Shown here one piece after another: positions 25,635 to 35,303 of a stretch of DNA of 61,850 nt. The stretch spans positions 1-61,850 of the forward strand of contig UBNQ01000014.1 of NCBI GenBank assembly GCA_900466875.1, in the 5' to 3' direction. Position 1 is the first letter of the stretch. Each line of letters begins with the position of its first letter. Source of the stretch: Hyphomicrobiales bacterium (lineage in GTDB: Bacteria > Pseudomonadota > Alphaproteobacteria > Rhizobiales > Rhizobiaceae). Below the pieces are notes generated by a model. That model made no database searches. It was not told where the DNA came from and saw nothing but the letters and a program-made list of their open reading frames with translations. The translations under genes were made by a program, and so were the position numbers.

Positions 25635-27056
25635 ATGTGCGAAGACGTGAACAGAGGTGATATTCCATTGGACGAGAAAAGCTTTCGTGGCACCAACCGG
25701 TTGCAGGATCCTGCATACTTTGGCAACCTCAATGAAGATCTTCTGCGTGCAATCCTTCCGCAGGATCGCACCGTCCTGTTGCTGGCTTGCGGTGATGGCC
25801 GCTTTGGTCATTGTTTAAAACATACACGCAGCGATGTCGTTGTCATCGGCGTGGAGGCCGATGAAGCCTCCGCATCGCTTGCGCGCGAGGTTCTGGACGC
25901 GGTGCATGTGCTCGATGTCGAGATGGAAATGCCGCCTGTGGCTGCAGAAAGTATCGACTGCATCGTGCTGGACAAGGCGCTGCAGACTGCGCGTGATCCG
26001 GTGCAGCTTCTCCGCAAGCTTACTCCGCTTTTGAGGCCTGGGGGGCGCATTGTCGCCGCTGTCGACAATGGACAGTATTTCGACACTCTTGCCTCGCTGA
26101 TTGCCGGAGACGCCCAGCCAAGCAAAGGGCCACTCGATAGCGAAAATGTCCGGTTGTTGGCGGCGGCCAATATCCAGAAACTTTTCCTCGATGCTGGCTT
26201 GATGCCGCGTTTCACCGGTGGCGCCAGAAATCCGGTGCCGCAGGGCATGGCCGAAGCTTTCGCGCCTATTGTCGAGCATCTCAAGCTCAATCCTGATTTC
26301 TTCCTGCGAAAACTGGCGACCCAGCAATATATCTGCACAGGCCATGCAATGCCCAGGGCTAAGGTCGGCAGCCGAGGCATCACGTTTATCGTTGCCGTCA
26401 ACAATCCCCGCCAGGCTAGGGATAATCTGCTCGCCTCCCCGATTTTCCGAGGCGCGCGTCACGAGGTTGTCTGTGTGACAGGTGCCCAAAACGCTGCCGA
26501 TGCGCTGCGCTCCGGCCTTTCCCGGGCCGCGGAGATAAAGGATCTGATCGTCCTCCTGCATCAGGACATCTATCTTCCCGAGGGATGGGATGACAAATTG
26601 ATTGCCGGTATCGAGGCCGCGGAACAATCTCTGGGCCCCGTCGGTATTGCTGGCGTATTCGGCGTGATCCAGGCCTCCTCAAATACATTTGAGCGAGCCG
26701 GAAAAGTGGTTGATCGCCACACCACTTTGGACACGCCGCATCGACTGCCGACGCAAGCTGTCAGCCTCGACGAAATCGTCCTGACCTTTCCCGTGCGCAA
26801 CGGCGCCATTGCCGGACTGGAACCTGATCTGGGATTTCACATGTACGGCTCGGAAGCGTGCCTCAAGATTCGCGATGCCGGCGAAATAGCGGTTATCGTC
26901 GATGCACCATGCCTGCACAATTCCGAGACGGGCACCACGCTTGGTGAGGATTTTGTCAGGTCGGCGCAGATTTTCGCCTCCCGGCGTCAGGCAAGTTTTC
27001 CCTATGCCACGACCTGCGTGAAATTTGACAGCGATGGCGGAGCGAAAATCTGGTAG
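25635..27056 (+). CDS. Methyltransferase-glycosyltransferase fusion protein
   Basis: The 473-aa product has two parts. Residues about 40-200 look like a class I SAM methyltransferase (VLLLACGDGRFGHCLKHTRS, then VVVIGVEADEASASLAREVL and LLRKLTPLLRPGGRIV). Residues about 255-470 resemble the StrF/Glyco_tranf_2_5 type glycosyltransferase (ITFIVAVNNPRQARDNLL, LIVLLHQDIYLPEGWDDKL, GIAGVFGVIQ). ATG 25635 is one start; TTG at 25668, behind GAGGTGA, is the other. Third-position GC is lower than in neighbours. It may act in surface polysaccharide or protein glycosylation (inference). Confidence 0.75.
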   Translation: MCEDVNRGDIPLDEKSFRGTNRLQDPAYFGNLNEDLLRAILPQDRTVLLLACGDGRFGHCLKHTRSDVVVIGVEADEASASLAREVLDAVHVLDVEMEMPPVAAESIDCIVLDKALQTARDPVQLLRKLTPLLRPGGRIVAAVDNGQYFDTLASLIAGDAQPSKGPLDSENVRLLAAANIQKLFLDAGLMPRFTGGARNPVPQGMAEAFAPIVEHLKLNPDFFLRKLATQQYICTGHAMPRAKVGSRGITFIVAVNNPRQARDNLLASPIFRGARHEVVCVTGAQNAADALRSGLSRAAEIKDLIVLLHQDIYLPEGWDDKLIAGIEAAEQSLGPVGIAGVFGVIQASSNTFERAGKVVDRHTTLDTPHRLPTQAVSLDEIVLTFPVRNGAIAGLEPDLGFHMYGSEACLKIRDAGEIAVIVDAPCLHNSETGTTLGEDFVRSAQIFASRRQASFPYATTCVKFDSDGGAKIW

Positions 27057-27305
27057 CCACTCCGGATCCGCAGCGTCGCGCACCGGGCCGAGCGGCTATT
27101 GCTTCACGAGAGGCAGAGTGTGGACAGCCGGAAAAACTATGCGGCGCAGTTGGCGGCTATTATGCGGGAAGCGAGGGACTGCGCCTCAACTCAAGGTCGC
27201 TGTCATTCAAGGCACATCGCACGCGACGAAAATCTCGTCGCGGATGATCTCCATGAACAATCCATAGATGGATAAAATAGCGGATTTTATTAAGCAAAAA
27301 AAGAT
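27057..27305. other. Gene-poor stretch with an in-frame open continuation
   Basis: After the amber stop (27054-27056) of the preceding gene, the same frame stays open for 72 codons to TAA at 27273-27275 (for example HRAERLLLHERQSVDSRKNY). No good start with a ribosome-binding site is present. An inactive former C-terminus or chance are both possible. Confidence 0.35.
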
Positions 27306-27379
27306 TGGCTGGGGAACCTGGATTCGAACCAAGATTAACGGAGTCAGAGTCCGTCGTTCTACCGTTGAACTATTCCCCA
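27306..27379 (-). tRNA. tRNA-Gln (CTG)
   Basis: A 74-nt cloverleaf with encoded CCA. The acceptor TGGGGAA pairs with TTCCCCA (the weak U1:A72 pair is usual for tRNA-Gln). The anticodon arm ACGGA-CTCTGAC-TCCGT has anticodon CTG, and the T-loop is GGTTCGAATCC. A 240-bp gene-free region follows on its 5-prime side, up to the ppx start. Confidence 0.97.
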
Positions 27380-27619
27380 GCAGGAGCGACCACTGGTCGG
27401 CTCATCGGTGTGCGGCGCTTATAGCCAAACCTTCGCGACTTGCAAATAGTTTTTTCGGAAAAAATTCACATGCCCTTGCGATGGCCACTTTTGGTCGCCG
27501 TTCCGAAAAAGCCATTGGCGAATGACGCCCGCGCTGTTATCCTTGGACCAACGAAGCAATCAGACGCAGCAGCACGCCTTTATAGGAGGCGGTGCGCCGC
27601 GAAATGGATAGAACGACCA

Positions 27620-29284
27620 ATGGACCCCGATAGCGGCCACCTGCCGCCAGATGGCGGGGCGTCGGCCGGAGAGCATGGGGCAGCCAAGCGGCCCCGTCGC
27701 AGAAAAGGGAAGCGCGGCGGCAAAAACCGCAATGCGAGTGCTTCTCAACACGCGTCATCGGCCGTCCAGGCCGACCCGGCCGCGCGCCTAGAAAAAAAGC
27801 ACGACTCGTCACGCCCGGACGTGGGAAAACGCGATGCCGCAAAGTCGGGTGTCGCGAAACAGGACCAGCCTGCGCGCAAACGCAAGCGCAGGCGTTCCAG
27901 ATCCCACCCCGACAAGGCTCCGGACCACGCCGCTGTGCATGCGGGCGACAAGTCCCATGCCGAAGGTCGGGGCAGTCCCGCACCTGTGGCAGCCGTTGCA
28001 AATGCCCATGACGGCGCGGCGCATCCGGCAATTGGCCCGGATGGCAAGCATCATGGCGGCAAGGGCCGCGATCGCCGCAAGAAGAACCGCAACGGCCGTG
28101 GTCTTCAGGGGCGTCCGCTCACGCAGGCAAAGAGCGCCCTGAACGGCGTCTCGCAGCCGGCTCTGTCGCGCGCCATGTCGTCGTCGGAACACGGCGTCGG
28201 TATTGCGCCGGCGCTCCATTCGGTCGAGGCCACGCTTCCCTTCCATGACGATCTTTATGCCGCGCTCGATCTCGGCACCAACAATTGCCGCCTGCTGATT
28301 GCCCAGCCGACGCGTCCCGGCCATTTCCGTGTCGTCGATGCCTTTTCGCGCATCGTGCGCCTGGGTGAGGGGCTTGCCGCGACCGGCCGTCTGTCGGGCG
28401 ACGCGATGGATCGCGCCGTCGAGGCCTTGCGCATCTGCGCCCTGAAGCTGGACGCCAAGCCGATCCGCAAGATGCGGCTGATCGCCACCGAAGCCTGCCG
28501 CGCCGCCGCAAACGGCGAGGAGTTTCTGGCGCGGGTCACCGCTGAAACCGGGCTTGAACTGGAAATCATCGATCGCGAGACCGAAGCGCGGCTTGCCGTC
28601 TCCGGCTGCTCGTCGCTGGTCGGGCGCGAGGCGCGCTCGATCGTGCTTTTCGATATCGGCGGCGGTTCGTCGGAAATCGCCGTCATCCGCATCGGCGAAA
28701 ATCGTTCGTCCAGGCTCGCCAACCACATTACCCACTGGACTTCGTTGCCTGTCGGCGTCGTCACCCTGTCGGAACGTTATGGCGGTCGCGATGTGACGCC
28801 GGATGTGTTCGAGGCGATGATCTGCGAAGTTCAGGGCATGCTGGAAAAGTTCGATTGCCCGCCGCTCGATGCCGTCGGCAACAGCGGCGATTATGATTTC
28901 CATCTGATCGGCACGTCGGGCACGGTCACGACGCTTGCCGGCGTCCATCTCGACCTGCCGCGTTATGATCGCCGCCGTGTCGATGGCCTATGGCTGTCGG
29001 ATGCGGAAGTTTCCGCCATGCAGGCAAAGCTCCTTTCCTGGGATTTTGCCGGGCGCGCGGCCAATCCCTGCATCGGGCCGGATCGCGCCGATCTGGTACT
29101 TGCCGGTTGCGCCATCCTGGAAGCGATCCGCCGTCGTTGGCCGAGCCCCAGAATGCGGGTTGCCGATCGCGGGCTGCGCGAAGGGCTTTTGACCGATATG
29201 ATGGCCGATGATGGTGTGTGGCGACGCATTCGCCCGAGGAGATCGGGCTCGACAGGTTCCGGAGAAGGTTTGAGACGGCGATGA
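27620..29284 (+). CDS. ppx: Exopolyphosphatase / pppGpp phosphohydrolase (Ppx/GppA) with a basic N-terminal extension
   Basis: The 554-aa protein ends in an ASKHA-fold Ppx/GppA domain from about residue 210 ([56 protein letters not shown]). It hydrolyses polyphosphate or pppGpp. The first 200 residues are disordered and rich in Lys/Arg ([42 protein letters not shown]), resembling RNA- or polyanion-binding tails. ATG 27620 is taken; an in-frame frame from 27440 overlaps little of likely coding character. It is translationally coupled to rlmE by ATGA. Confidence 0.88.
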   Translation: MDPDSGHLPPDGGASAGEHGAAKRPRRRKGKRGGKNRNASASQHASSAVQADPAARLEKKHDSSRPDVGKRDAAKSGVAKQDQPARKRKRRRSRSHPDKAPDHAAVHAGDKSHAEGRGSPAPVAAVANAHDGAAHPAIGPDGKHHGGKGRDRRKKNRNGRGLQGRPLTQAKSALNGVSQPALSRAMSSSEHGVGIAPALHSVEATLPFHDDLYAALDLGTNNCRLLIAQPTRPGHFRVVDAFSRIVRLGEGLAATGRLSGDAMDRAVEALRICALKLDAKPIRKMRLIATEACRAAANGEEFLARVTAETGLELEIIDRETEARLAVSGCSSLVGREARSIVLFDIGGGSSEIAVIRIGENRSSRLANHITHWTSLPVGVVTLSERYGGRDVTPDVFEAMICEVQGMLEKFDCPPLDAVGNSGDYDFHLIGTSGTVTTLAGVHLDLPRYDRRRVDGLWLSDAEVSAMQAKLLSWDFAGRAANPCIGPDRADLVLAGCAILEAIRRRWPSPRMRVADRGLREGLLTDMMADDGVWRRIRPRRSGSTGSGEGLRRR

Positions 29285-30012
29285 CGAAGACACCGGTCGG
29301 AATAAACAGAACGGGCAGAAAGCTCGGCCAGAAGGTCAAGAAGGGCAAGTTGAAGGCGTCGTCGCGCCGTTGGCTGGAGCGCCATATCAACGATCCTTAC
29401 GTCCAGCGGGCAAAGCTCGAGGGCTATCGCGCCCGCGCGGCCTTCAAGCTGCTGGAGATCGACGAAAAACACCAGATTCTCAAAGGCGCCCGCCGTATCA
29501 TCGACCTTGGCGCCGCACCGGGCAGCTGGTCGCAGATCGCCGCCAAGGTGACGAACTCGACGGACGACGACCCACGCGTTGCCGCAATCGACTTTCTCGA
29601 GGTCGATCCTTTGCCGGGGGTCAAAATCCTGCAGCTCGACTTTCTCGATGATACCGCTCCGGCGCTTCTGAAGGAAGCGATCGGCGGCGTGCCCAATCTC
29701 GTCCTCTCCGACATGGCGGCGCCCACCACCGGTCATCACCGGACCGACCACCTGCGCACCATGCATCTGTGCGAAGTCGCGGCGTATTTTGCCATCGAGG
29801 TTCTGGCGGAAGGCGGCCATTTCCTGGCAAAAACCTTCCAGGGCGGCACGGAAAAGGACCTGCTCGATCTCCTGAAGAAGAACTTCAAGCAGGTCATCCA
29901 CGTGAAGCCTGCATCGTCGCGCCAGGAATCGGTCGAGATGTTTCTGCTTGCCAAGCATTTCAAGGGCCGCAGGCCAGAGCCGTCGAAAGAAGAGGCAGGC
30001 GACGACGCCTGA
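29281..30012 (+). CDS. rlmE: 23S rRNA 2'-O-ribose U2552 methyltransferase RlmE (FtsJ/RrmJ)
   Basis: The 243-aa SAM enzyme methylates U2552 in the peptidyl-transferase centre. The FtsJ pattern is clear: [64 protein letters not shown] and [20 protein letters not shown]. These carry the K-D-K-E catalytic residues. ATG 29281 overlaps the ppx stop (ATGA); the longer frame from 29218 lies inside ppx and is rejected. The stop abuts the convergent transporter stop. Confidence 0.95.
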   Translation: MTKTPVGINRTGRKLGQKVKKGKLKASSRRWLERHINDPYVQRAKLEGYRARAAFKLLEIDEKHQILKGARRIIDLGAAPGSWSQIAAKVTNSTDDDPRVAAIDFLEVDPLPGVKILQLDFLDDTAPALLKEAIGGVPNLVLSDMAAPTTGHHRTDHLRTMHLCEVAAYFAIEVLAEGGHFLAKTFQGGTEKDLLDLLKKNFKQVIHVKPASSRQESVEMFLLAKHFKGRRPEPSKEEAGDDA

Positions 30013-31425
30013 TTATTCTCCCGCTTCCGCCTGCACGTCAGCCGGTCGCCGGCCCTTGTGGCCGGAAACATCTGCGCCGGTCAGCGGATCGAGCCTGAAG
30101 ATCGGAAAGATCGAGAAGACCGAAACCGCGGCCACGATGAAGAAGGCCAGGTGGAAATTCGCAAGCTGCAGATGTCTGCCGGACGACATCGACGACATTT
30201 CCAGGATGAAGGCGGCGAATGCCACGCCAAGCGCCAGGCTCACCTGTTGCAGTGCCGAGGCCATCGAGGTGGCCTGGCTCGCCAGTTCGTCGGAGATTTC
30301 CGAATAGCCGAGCGCATTGACGCCGGTGAAGAACAGCGAGCGGAAGAAGCCGGCGGTCAGCAGCGCGCCGATGATCCAGATATGCGGCGTCTCGGGCGTG
30401 AAGAACCCGTTCACCGCCGTCATCGCTGCGCCGAGCATGCCGGCGACCAGAAGCGCCGTGCGGAAACCGGTCAGCGCGAAAACCCGTCGCGCCATGAATT
30501 TCACCGTCAGCGCGCCGATCGCGCCTGAAAAGGTGATAAGCCCGGATTGAAACGGGTTGAGGCCGAAACCGAGCTGCAGCATCAGCGGCATCAGGAAGGG
30601 GATCGCGCCGGTGGCGATGCGAAACAGCGTGCCGCCGGTCGTGGAGGCCCTGAAAGCCCGGTCTTTGAATATGTTCAGGTTGAGGATCGGGTGAGGGTGC
30701 CGCCTTGCGTGCCGCACATAAAGAAAGCACGCGGCAAAGCCCGCGAGCGTTGCGCTGATCCCGACTGCGGGCGGCAATGCCGGCAGGCCGATGACCGAAA
30801 GGCCGAACACGACGCCCGACGCTGCGACGGAGGTCAGAAGAAAGCCGATCCAGTCCATCCGCCCCGTTTCCATCGGCGGGACCTCGGGAAGGTATTTTCC
30901 GGTCAGATAAAGGCCGGCAAGCCCGATCGGCACGTTGATGATGAAGATCCAGTGCCAGGAGAAATAGGTGGTGATGAAACCGCCAATCGGCGGTCCCGTC
31001 AGCGGCCCGACAAGGGCAGGGATGGTGAGCAGTGCCATGGCCGAAACAAGATCGCTGCGCTTGGTCGTGCGCAACAGCACCAGCCGTCCGACCGGCGTCA
31101 TCATCGCCCCGCCCATGCCCTGCAGGAAGCGCGACATGACGAACTGGAGGACCGATTCGGAGATGGCGCAGAGGATCGATCCGACGATGAACACGCAGAT
31201 TGCCCGCCGGAACACTTTTTTCGCGCCGAACCGATCCGACATCCAGCCGCTGATCGGAATGAACATCGCCAGCGCCACCATATAGGAGGTCAGCGCCAGT
31301 TTCAGCGTGATCGGACTGACGCCCAGATCATAGGCGATCGTCGGCAGCGCGGTGGCGATCACGGTCGAATCCATCTGTTCCATGAACAGCGCGACGGCGA
31401 GGATGAGCGGAATGATGCGGTTCAT
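30013..31425 (-). CDS. DHA2-type MFS drug/proton antiporter
   Basis: The 470-aa product has about 14 hydrophobic helices. Markers are the early acidic motif LFMEQMDSTVIATALPTIA (motif D1 of DHA2), GWMSDRFGAKKVF (motif A) and GPLTGPPIGGFI with WHWIFIINVPIGL (motif C region), as in EmrB/HsrA-like exporters. ATG 31425 (MNRIIPLILAVALFMEQ) places the first helix at the N-terminus; the frame continues upstream to 31545 with non-membrane sequence. No membrane-fusion partner (EmrA) is next to it. The substrate is unknown. Confidence 0.92.
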   Translation of the reverse strand: MNRIIPLILAVALFMEQMDSTVIATALPTIAYDLGVSPITLKLALTSYMVALAMFIPISGWMSDRFGAKKVFRRAICVFIVGSILCAISESVLQFVMSRFLQGMGGAMMTPVGRLVLLRTTKRSDLVSAMALLTIPALVGPLTGPPIGGFITTYFSWHWIFIINVPIGLAGLYLTGKYLPEVPPMETGRMDWIGFLLTSVAASGVVFGLSVIGLPALPPAVGISATLAGFAACFLYVRHARRHPHPILNLNIFKDRAFRASTTGGTLFRIATGAIPFLMPLMLQLGFGLNPFQSGLITFSGAIGALTVKFMARRVFALTGFRTALLVAGMLGAAMTAVNGFFTPETPHIWIIGALLTAGFFRSLFFTGVNALGYSEISDELASQATSMASALQQVSLALGVAFAAFILEMSSMSSGRHLQLANFHLAFFIVAAVSVFSIFPIFRLDPLTGADVSGHKGRRPADVQAEAGE

Positions 31426-31644
31426 GAAAGCGGATGCCGTTGAATGACAGGCCCGAGGGATTGAAGCCCTGTAAACCTCTAAACCTCTTCTGCCAATGGA
31501 CGTTCCGCGTCTTTCGTCACTGTCGCGCATCGGGCCGGGTGTCACGTCTGCGTGAAAATTCTCTTTTACTCTCTGATCATCGTCAACTTTTCGAGCGGCT
31601 GCGCTAACTTGGCGTCAACGTCATCAGTCGAGAGGCAACGGTAT

Positions 31645-32649
31645 ATGGCTGGAAAAGGTATTGGAAGAAGAACTTTGCTGGGTACCGCGGGCCTTACTGT
31701 TCTCGCGGCACCGGCAATCATCGGTAACCGGGCGGCTTTCGCCCAGGACAGCAGCAAAGCGAGCAGCAATTTGGCAATCGATCGTGTCACCCCGCCCGAT
31801 CTTCACAAGTTCAAGGTCGGCAATTTCCAGGTTCTGGTCGTCAAGGATGGCGCCCGTGCCTCCGGCGTCCCGAACGAAACCTTCGGCATCAACCAGCCGG
31901 CGGAAACCGTCGGCGCACTGCTGTCGGAAAACTTCCTGCCGACCGACCAGTTCGTTAACGGCTTTTCGCCGACGCTCATCGATACCGGCAGCGACGTGAT
32001 CCTGTTCGATACCGGTTTCGGCCAAGCCGGCCGCGCGCAGGGGGCAGGTCGCCTCATCGAAGGCATGGCGGCTGCAGGCTACATGCCGGCTGACGTCACC
32101 GTTGTGGTTCTGACCCATATGCACGGCGACCATATCGGCGGCATCATGGAAGACGGGAAGCCGGCCTTCGAAAATGCCCGTTATGTTGCGGGACAGAAGG
32201 AATATGATTTCTGGACCGACACCGCCCGTGTCGGCTCCCCGGCGGAAGGCGGCCACAAGGGCGTGCTCGCCAACGTCAAGCCGCTTGCCGAAAAGATCAC
32301 CTTCATCGGTGATGGCGCCGATGTCGTTTCCGGCATCACCAGCATGGCGGCGTTCGGCCATTCGCCGGGCCACCTGGTCTTCAACGTCGAATCCGCAGGA
32401 AAACGCCTGATCCTGACGGCCGATACGGCAAACCATTTCGTGCTCTCGCTGCAGCGCCCGGAATGGGAAGTGAAATTCGACATGGACAAGGCCGCTGCCG
32501 CCGCAACGCGAAAAAAGGTGTTCGACATGATCGCCACCGACAAGGTCGCATTCCTCGGTTACCACATGCCGTTCCCGGCTGTCGGATACGCGGAAAAGCA
32601 GGAAACCGGCTATCGGTTCGTGCCGAAGAGCTATCAGTTCGATATTTGA
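31645..32649 (+). CDS. Tat-exported metallo-beta-lactamase-fold hydrolase
   Basis: The 334-aa product has a twin-arginine signal (GIGRRTLLGTAGLTVLAAPA, cleaved after AFA near residue 33). The MBL core metal motif HMHGDH is at 158-163, with downstream FGHSPGH and TADTANH metal ligands. The family resembles periplasmic quorum-quenching or sulfatase-type MBL proteins; the substrate is unknown. ATG 31645 starts directly at the Tat signal. It is divergent from the MFS gene and ends at a terminator. Confidence 0.88.
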   Translation: MAGKGIGRRTLLGTAGLTVLAAPAIIGNRAAFAQDSSKASSNLAIDRVTPPDLHKFKVGNFQVLVVKDGARASGVPNETFGINQPAETVGALLSENFLPTDQFVNGFSPTLIDTGSDVILFDTGFGQAGRAQGAGRLIEGMAAAGYMPADVTVVVLTHMHGDHIGGIMEDGKPAFENARYVAGQKEYDFWTDTARVGSPAEGGHKGVLANVKPLAEKITFIGDGADVVSGITSMAAFGHSPGHLVFNVESAGKRLILTADTANHFVLSLQRPEWEVKFDMDKAAAAATRKKVFDMIATDKVAFLGYHMPFPAVGYAEKQETGYRFVPKSYQFDI

Positions 32650-32677
32650 CGTAGTTGTCGGATAGCGCCAACGACCG

Positions 32678-32707
32678 AAGCCACCCGCGAGGGTGGCTTT
32701 GTCTTTT
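32678..32707 (+). terminator. Rho-independent terminator after the MBL-fold gene
   Basis: AAGCCACCC, GCGA loop, GGGTGGCTTTGTCTTTT. It may also stop higBA readthrough from the other side. Confidence 0.85.
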
Positions 32708-32731
32708 GATGTTTAACTATGGGTTGAGCGC

Positions 32732-33115
32732 TTAGCTGGAAACCTCGCCAATCAATGCGCCGACAGGAATATTCCATTCCCTGCTGAGTTTTCTGATCTG
32801 GTCGAGATTGATCTCCCGCTTCCCATTGAGAAGTTCGGATGCGCGCGCCTTGGAGCCGATGACGGCCACCAGATCAGCGCGGCTATAATCGTTTGCGGCC
32901 ATGACAGACTTGATCACGTCCACGGGCTTGGCAACCGGGATCGGGTAATGCCTGGCTTCGTATTCATCGATGAGGAGAACAAGCGCGTCGAAATGAGCGG
33001 CCTCTTCGGACCCCTGTTCGGGTTCGTTTTCGAAATACGGCCGCACCTCTTTCAGGGTGGCATTGTATTCGGCCTCGGTCTGAAGTGTCCGGAAAGCTTT
33101 CAAATTCAGCACCAT
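32732..33115 (-). CDS. higA: HigA antitoxin
   Basis: The 127-aa product has a C-terminal XRE-type HTH (about 70-120: IKSVMAANDYSRADLVAVIG, then SKARASELLNGKREINLDQI) and an N-terminal dimer/toxin-binding part (EYNATLKEVRPYFENEPEQG). It neutralises HigB and represses the operon. It follows higB by 7 nt. Toxin-first order is characteristic of higBA. Confidence 0.9.
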   Translation of the reverse strand: MVLNLKAFRTLQTEAEYNATLKEVRPYFENEPEQGSEEAAHFDALVLLIDEYEARHYPIPVAKPVDVIKSVMAANDYSRADLVAVIGSKARASELLNGKREINLDQIRKLSREWNIPVGALIGEVSS

Positions 33116-33122
33116 TGTCTCC

Positions 33123-33434
33123 TCAAAGCTTGTTCACGTCGATCGCATCATATTGAGCATGAGTGCCGACGAAGAGGATGAAAATCCGCTTTGACCGAAA
33201 TGCTACGAGCCCTACAACCCGGTATTTGTTGCCGCCCACATCGAAGACCACCTTACTGCCGGAAATCATATCGGCAGAATTGAACGTCTTTTTCAGTTCG
33301 CCGAAATTATTCCATGTCGCCTTGGATGCCGTCGCATACCATTCCGTCATCGCAGCCTGGGCCGCCTGTCTCGGGACACCGCTCGGCAGGCCTTTCCAGA
33401 AATTGACCAGAGCGGATTTGGCGATCACGTTCAC
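33123..33434 (-). CDS. higB: HigB toxin (mRNA interferase, RelE-like fold)
   Basis: The 103-aa product matches the HigB_toxin family pattern: NVIAKSALVNFWKG, AAMTEWYATASKATWNNFGE, then MISGSKVVFDVGGNKYRVVG and FRSKRIFILFVGTHAQYDAI. It is a ribosome-dependent RNase that cuts mRNA when free of HigA. Two palindromes lie 20 and 45 bp upstream. It is divergent from guaB. Confidence 0.92.
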   Translation of the reverse strand: MNVIAKSALVNFWKGLPSGVPRQAAQAAMTEWYATASKATWNNFGELKKTFNSADMISGSKVVFDVGGNKYRVVGLVAFRSKRIFILFVGTHAQYDAIDVNKL

Positions 33435-33453
33435 TTTCGCTCCTATTTAATGA

Positions 33454-33470
33454 GTTTCCATATTGGAAAC
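33454..33470. promoter_or_regulatory. HigA operator, proximal palindrome
   Basis: GTTTCCA-TAT-TGGAAAC, perfect 7-bp arms. Confidence 0.8.
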
Positions 33471-33478
33471 AAGTGCGA

Positions 33479-33497
33479 AGTTTCCAATATGGAAACT
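33479..33497. promoter_or_regulatory. HigA operator, distal palindrome
   Basis: AGTTTCCA-ATA-TGGAAACT, perfect 8-bp arms. It has the same arms as the proximal site with the complementary centre; centres are 26 bp apart. Confidence 0.8.
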
Positions 33498-33553
33498 GTA
33501 TTGCTTGCCGTTTGCGGATCAACCTGAATGTTGCTCGCGTTCGTCAAGCCATG

Positions 33554-33585
33554 CAAACCCGGAGGGGCAGCCTTCCGGGTTTTCC
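33554..33585 (+). terminator. Terminator-like hairpin in the guaB leader
   Basis: AAACCCGGA (33554-33562) pairs with TCCGGGTTT (33573-33581), then TTCCT. It lies 130 bp before the guaB start with no plus-strand gene before it. It may be attenuation of guaB or an end for a short transcript. Confidence 0.5.
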
Positions 33586-33711
33586 TATTCCCTTGCTGTC
33601 ATGAACGTGTTACCAGCCCTCGCCAACTTCCATGTATTTCATGCAGAAGCAACCGGACGAGGGTTTTCCTTTTTCCGGTGGATTCTGCCTATCCAACTGA
33701 AGGAACTGGCA

Positions 33712-35205
33712 ATGGCACGCATCGTAATCTCGGCAACCGGCGCGGAAGCGCTTACCTTCGACGACGTGCTTCTCCAGCCGGGGCACTCGGAGATCATGCC
33801 GGGTCAGACCAATATCGCCACCCGCATCGCCAAGGACATCGACCTCTCGCTGCCGATCCTGTCTTCGGCCATGGACACGGTCACCGAAAGCCGTCTCGCC
33901 ATTGCCATGGCGCAATCCGGCGGCATGGGCGTCATCCACCGCAACCTGACCCCGATCGAACAGGCCGAGGAAGTCCGGCAGGTCAAGAAGTTCGAAAGCG
34001 GCATGGTCGTCAATCCGGTCACGATCGGTCCTGACGCGACGCTGGCCGAAGCCCTGTCCCTGATGAAATCGCATGGCATTTCCGGCATTCCGGTCGTTGA
34101 AAACGGCGGTCGTCCGGGTCGTCTGGTTGGCATCCTCACCAACCGCGACGTTCGCTTCGCGTCTGATCCTTCCCAGAAGATCTACGAGTTGATGACCCGT
34201 GAGAACCTCATCACGGTCAAGGACGGCGTAGAACAGTCGGAAGCCAAGCGCCTGCTGCACTCGCACCGCATCGAAAAGCTGCTGGTCGTCGACAATGAAG
34301 GCCGTTGCGTTGGTCTCATCACCGTCAAGGACATCGAGAAGTCGCAGCTCAACCCGAATGCCGCCAAGGACATTCAGGGCCGCTTGCGGGTCGCCGCTGC
34401 CATCTCCACGGGTGATGACGGTCGCGAGCGCGCCGAGCGCCTGATCGAAGCCGGCGTCGACGTCATCGTCGTCGATACGGCTCACGGCCATTCCCAGAAG
34501 GTTCTGGATGCCGTTGCCGAAGTGAAGAAGATGTCGAACGCCATTCGCATCATCGCCGGCAATGTCGCCACCTCGGAAGGCACCAAGGCGCTCATCGATG
34601 CGGGCGCAGACTGCATCAAGGTCGGCATTGGCCCGGGCTCCATCTGCACCACCCGCGTTGTCGCCGGCGTCGGCGTTCCGCAGCTCGCAGCCGTCATGGC
34701 GGCTGTCGAGGAAGGCAACAAGCACGGCATTCCGGTGATCGCCGATGGCGGCATCAAGTTCTCGGGCGACCTCGCAAAGGCGATCGCAGCCGGTGCCTCC
34801 GCCGTCATGGTCGGCTCGCTTCTCGCCGGCACCGATGAAAGCCCGGGCGAGGTTTACCTCTACCAGGGCCGTTCGTTCAAAGCCTATCGCGGCATGGGCT
34901 CCGTCGGCGCCATGGCGCGTGGTTCCGCAGACCGTTATTTCCAAGCTGAAGTGCGCGATACGCTGAAGCTCGTGCCGGAAGGTATCGAAGGCCAGGTTCC
35001 CTACAAGGGCCCCGTCTCGGCCGTGCTGCACCAGCTGGCCGGTGGCCTCAAGGCCGCCATGGGTTATGTCGGTGGCAAGGACATCAAGGATTTCCAGGAA
35101 AAGGCGACCTTCGTGCGCATTTCCGGCGCCGGTCTTCGCGAAAGCCATCCGCATGGTGTCACGATCACCCGCGAAAGCCCGAACTATCCGGGCGCCAGCT
35201 CTTAA
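33712..35205 (+). CDS. guaB: Inosine-5'-monophosphate dehydrogenase
   Basis: The 497-aa enzyme oxidises IMP to XMP, the first step to GMP. Residues run [14 protein letters not shown] (N-terminus), two CBS domains (about 95-215), the NAD stretch [14 protein letters not shown], the catalytic loop [20 protein letters not shown] with its Cys, and the flap [24 protein letters not shown] precedes ATG 33712; the long upstream frame (to 33463) crosses the hig operators and is not coding. A strong terminator follows. Confidence 0.97.
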   Translation: MARIVISATGAEALTFDDVLLQPGHSEIMPGQTNIATRIAKDIDLSLPILSSAMDTVTESRLAIAMAQSGGMGVIHRNLTPIEQAEEVRQVKKFESGMVVNPVTIGPDATLAEALSLMKSHGISGIPVVENGGRPGRLVGILTNRDVRFASDPSQKIYELMTRENLITVKDGVEQSEAKRLLHSHRIEKLLVVDNEGRCVGLITVKDIEKSQLNPNAAKDIQGRLRVAAAISTGDDGRERAERLIEAGVDVIVVDTAHGHSQKVLDAVAEVKKMSNAIRIIAGNVATSEGTKALIDAGADCIKVGIGPGSICTTRVVAGVGVPQLAAVMAAVEEGNKHGIPVIADGGIKFSGDLAKAIAAGASAVMVGSLLAGTDESPGEVYLYQGRSFKAYRGMGSVGAMARGSADRYFQAEVRDTLKLVPEGIEGQVPYKGPVSAVLHQLAGGLKAAMGYVGGKDIKDFQEKATFVRISGAGLRESHPHGVTITRESPNYPGASS

Positions 35206-35235
35206 AGAGTGGCGAAACTCTCCACCGATTTCAGG

Positions 35236-35264
35236 CGGGCCGGGCATTTTACCCGGCCCGTTTT
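35236..35264 (+). terminator. Rho-independent terminator of guaB
   Basis: CGGGCCGGG (35236-35244), 7-nt loop, CCCGGCCCG (35252-35260), TTTT. Confidence 0.9.
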
Positions 35265-35303
35265 CGTGTCAGAAGGTCTTGAAAACCTGAGGAGACCTGC
35301 ACG

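Noticed and set aside
27306..27379. tRNA-Gln as an integration site of a mobile element
   Set aside because: The tRNA is complete, no integrase is near it, and no direct repeat of its 3' end was seen in the window.
29299..29305. A sixth GGAATAA, inside rlmE
   Set aside because: The bases 14 nt downstream are AAGC, not CGTT, and no start codon follows at a suitable distance, so it is not counted as a member of the promoter set.
33610..35247. Minus-strand open frame of 545 codons
   Set aside because: It is antisense to guaB, which is certain; the composition is that of a mirror frame.
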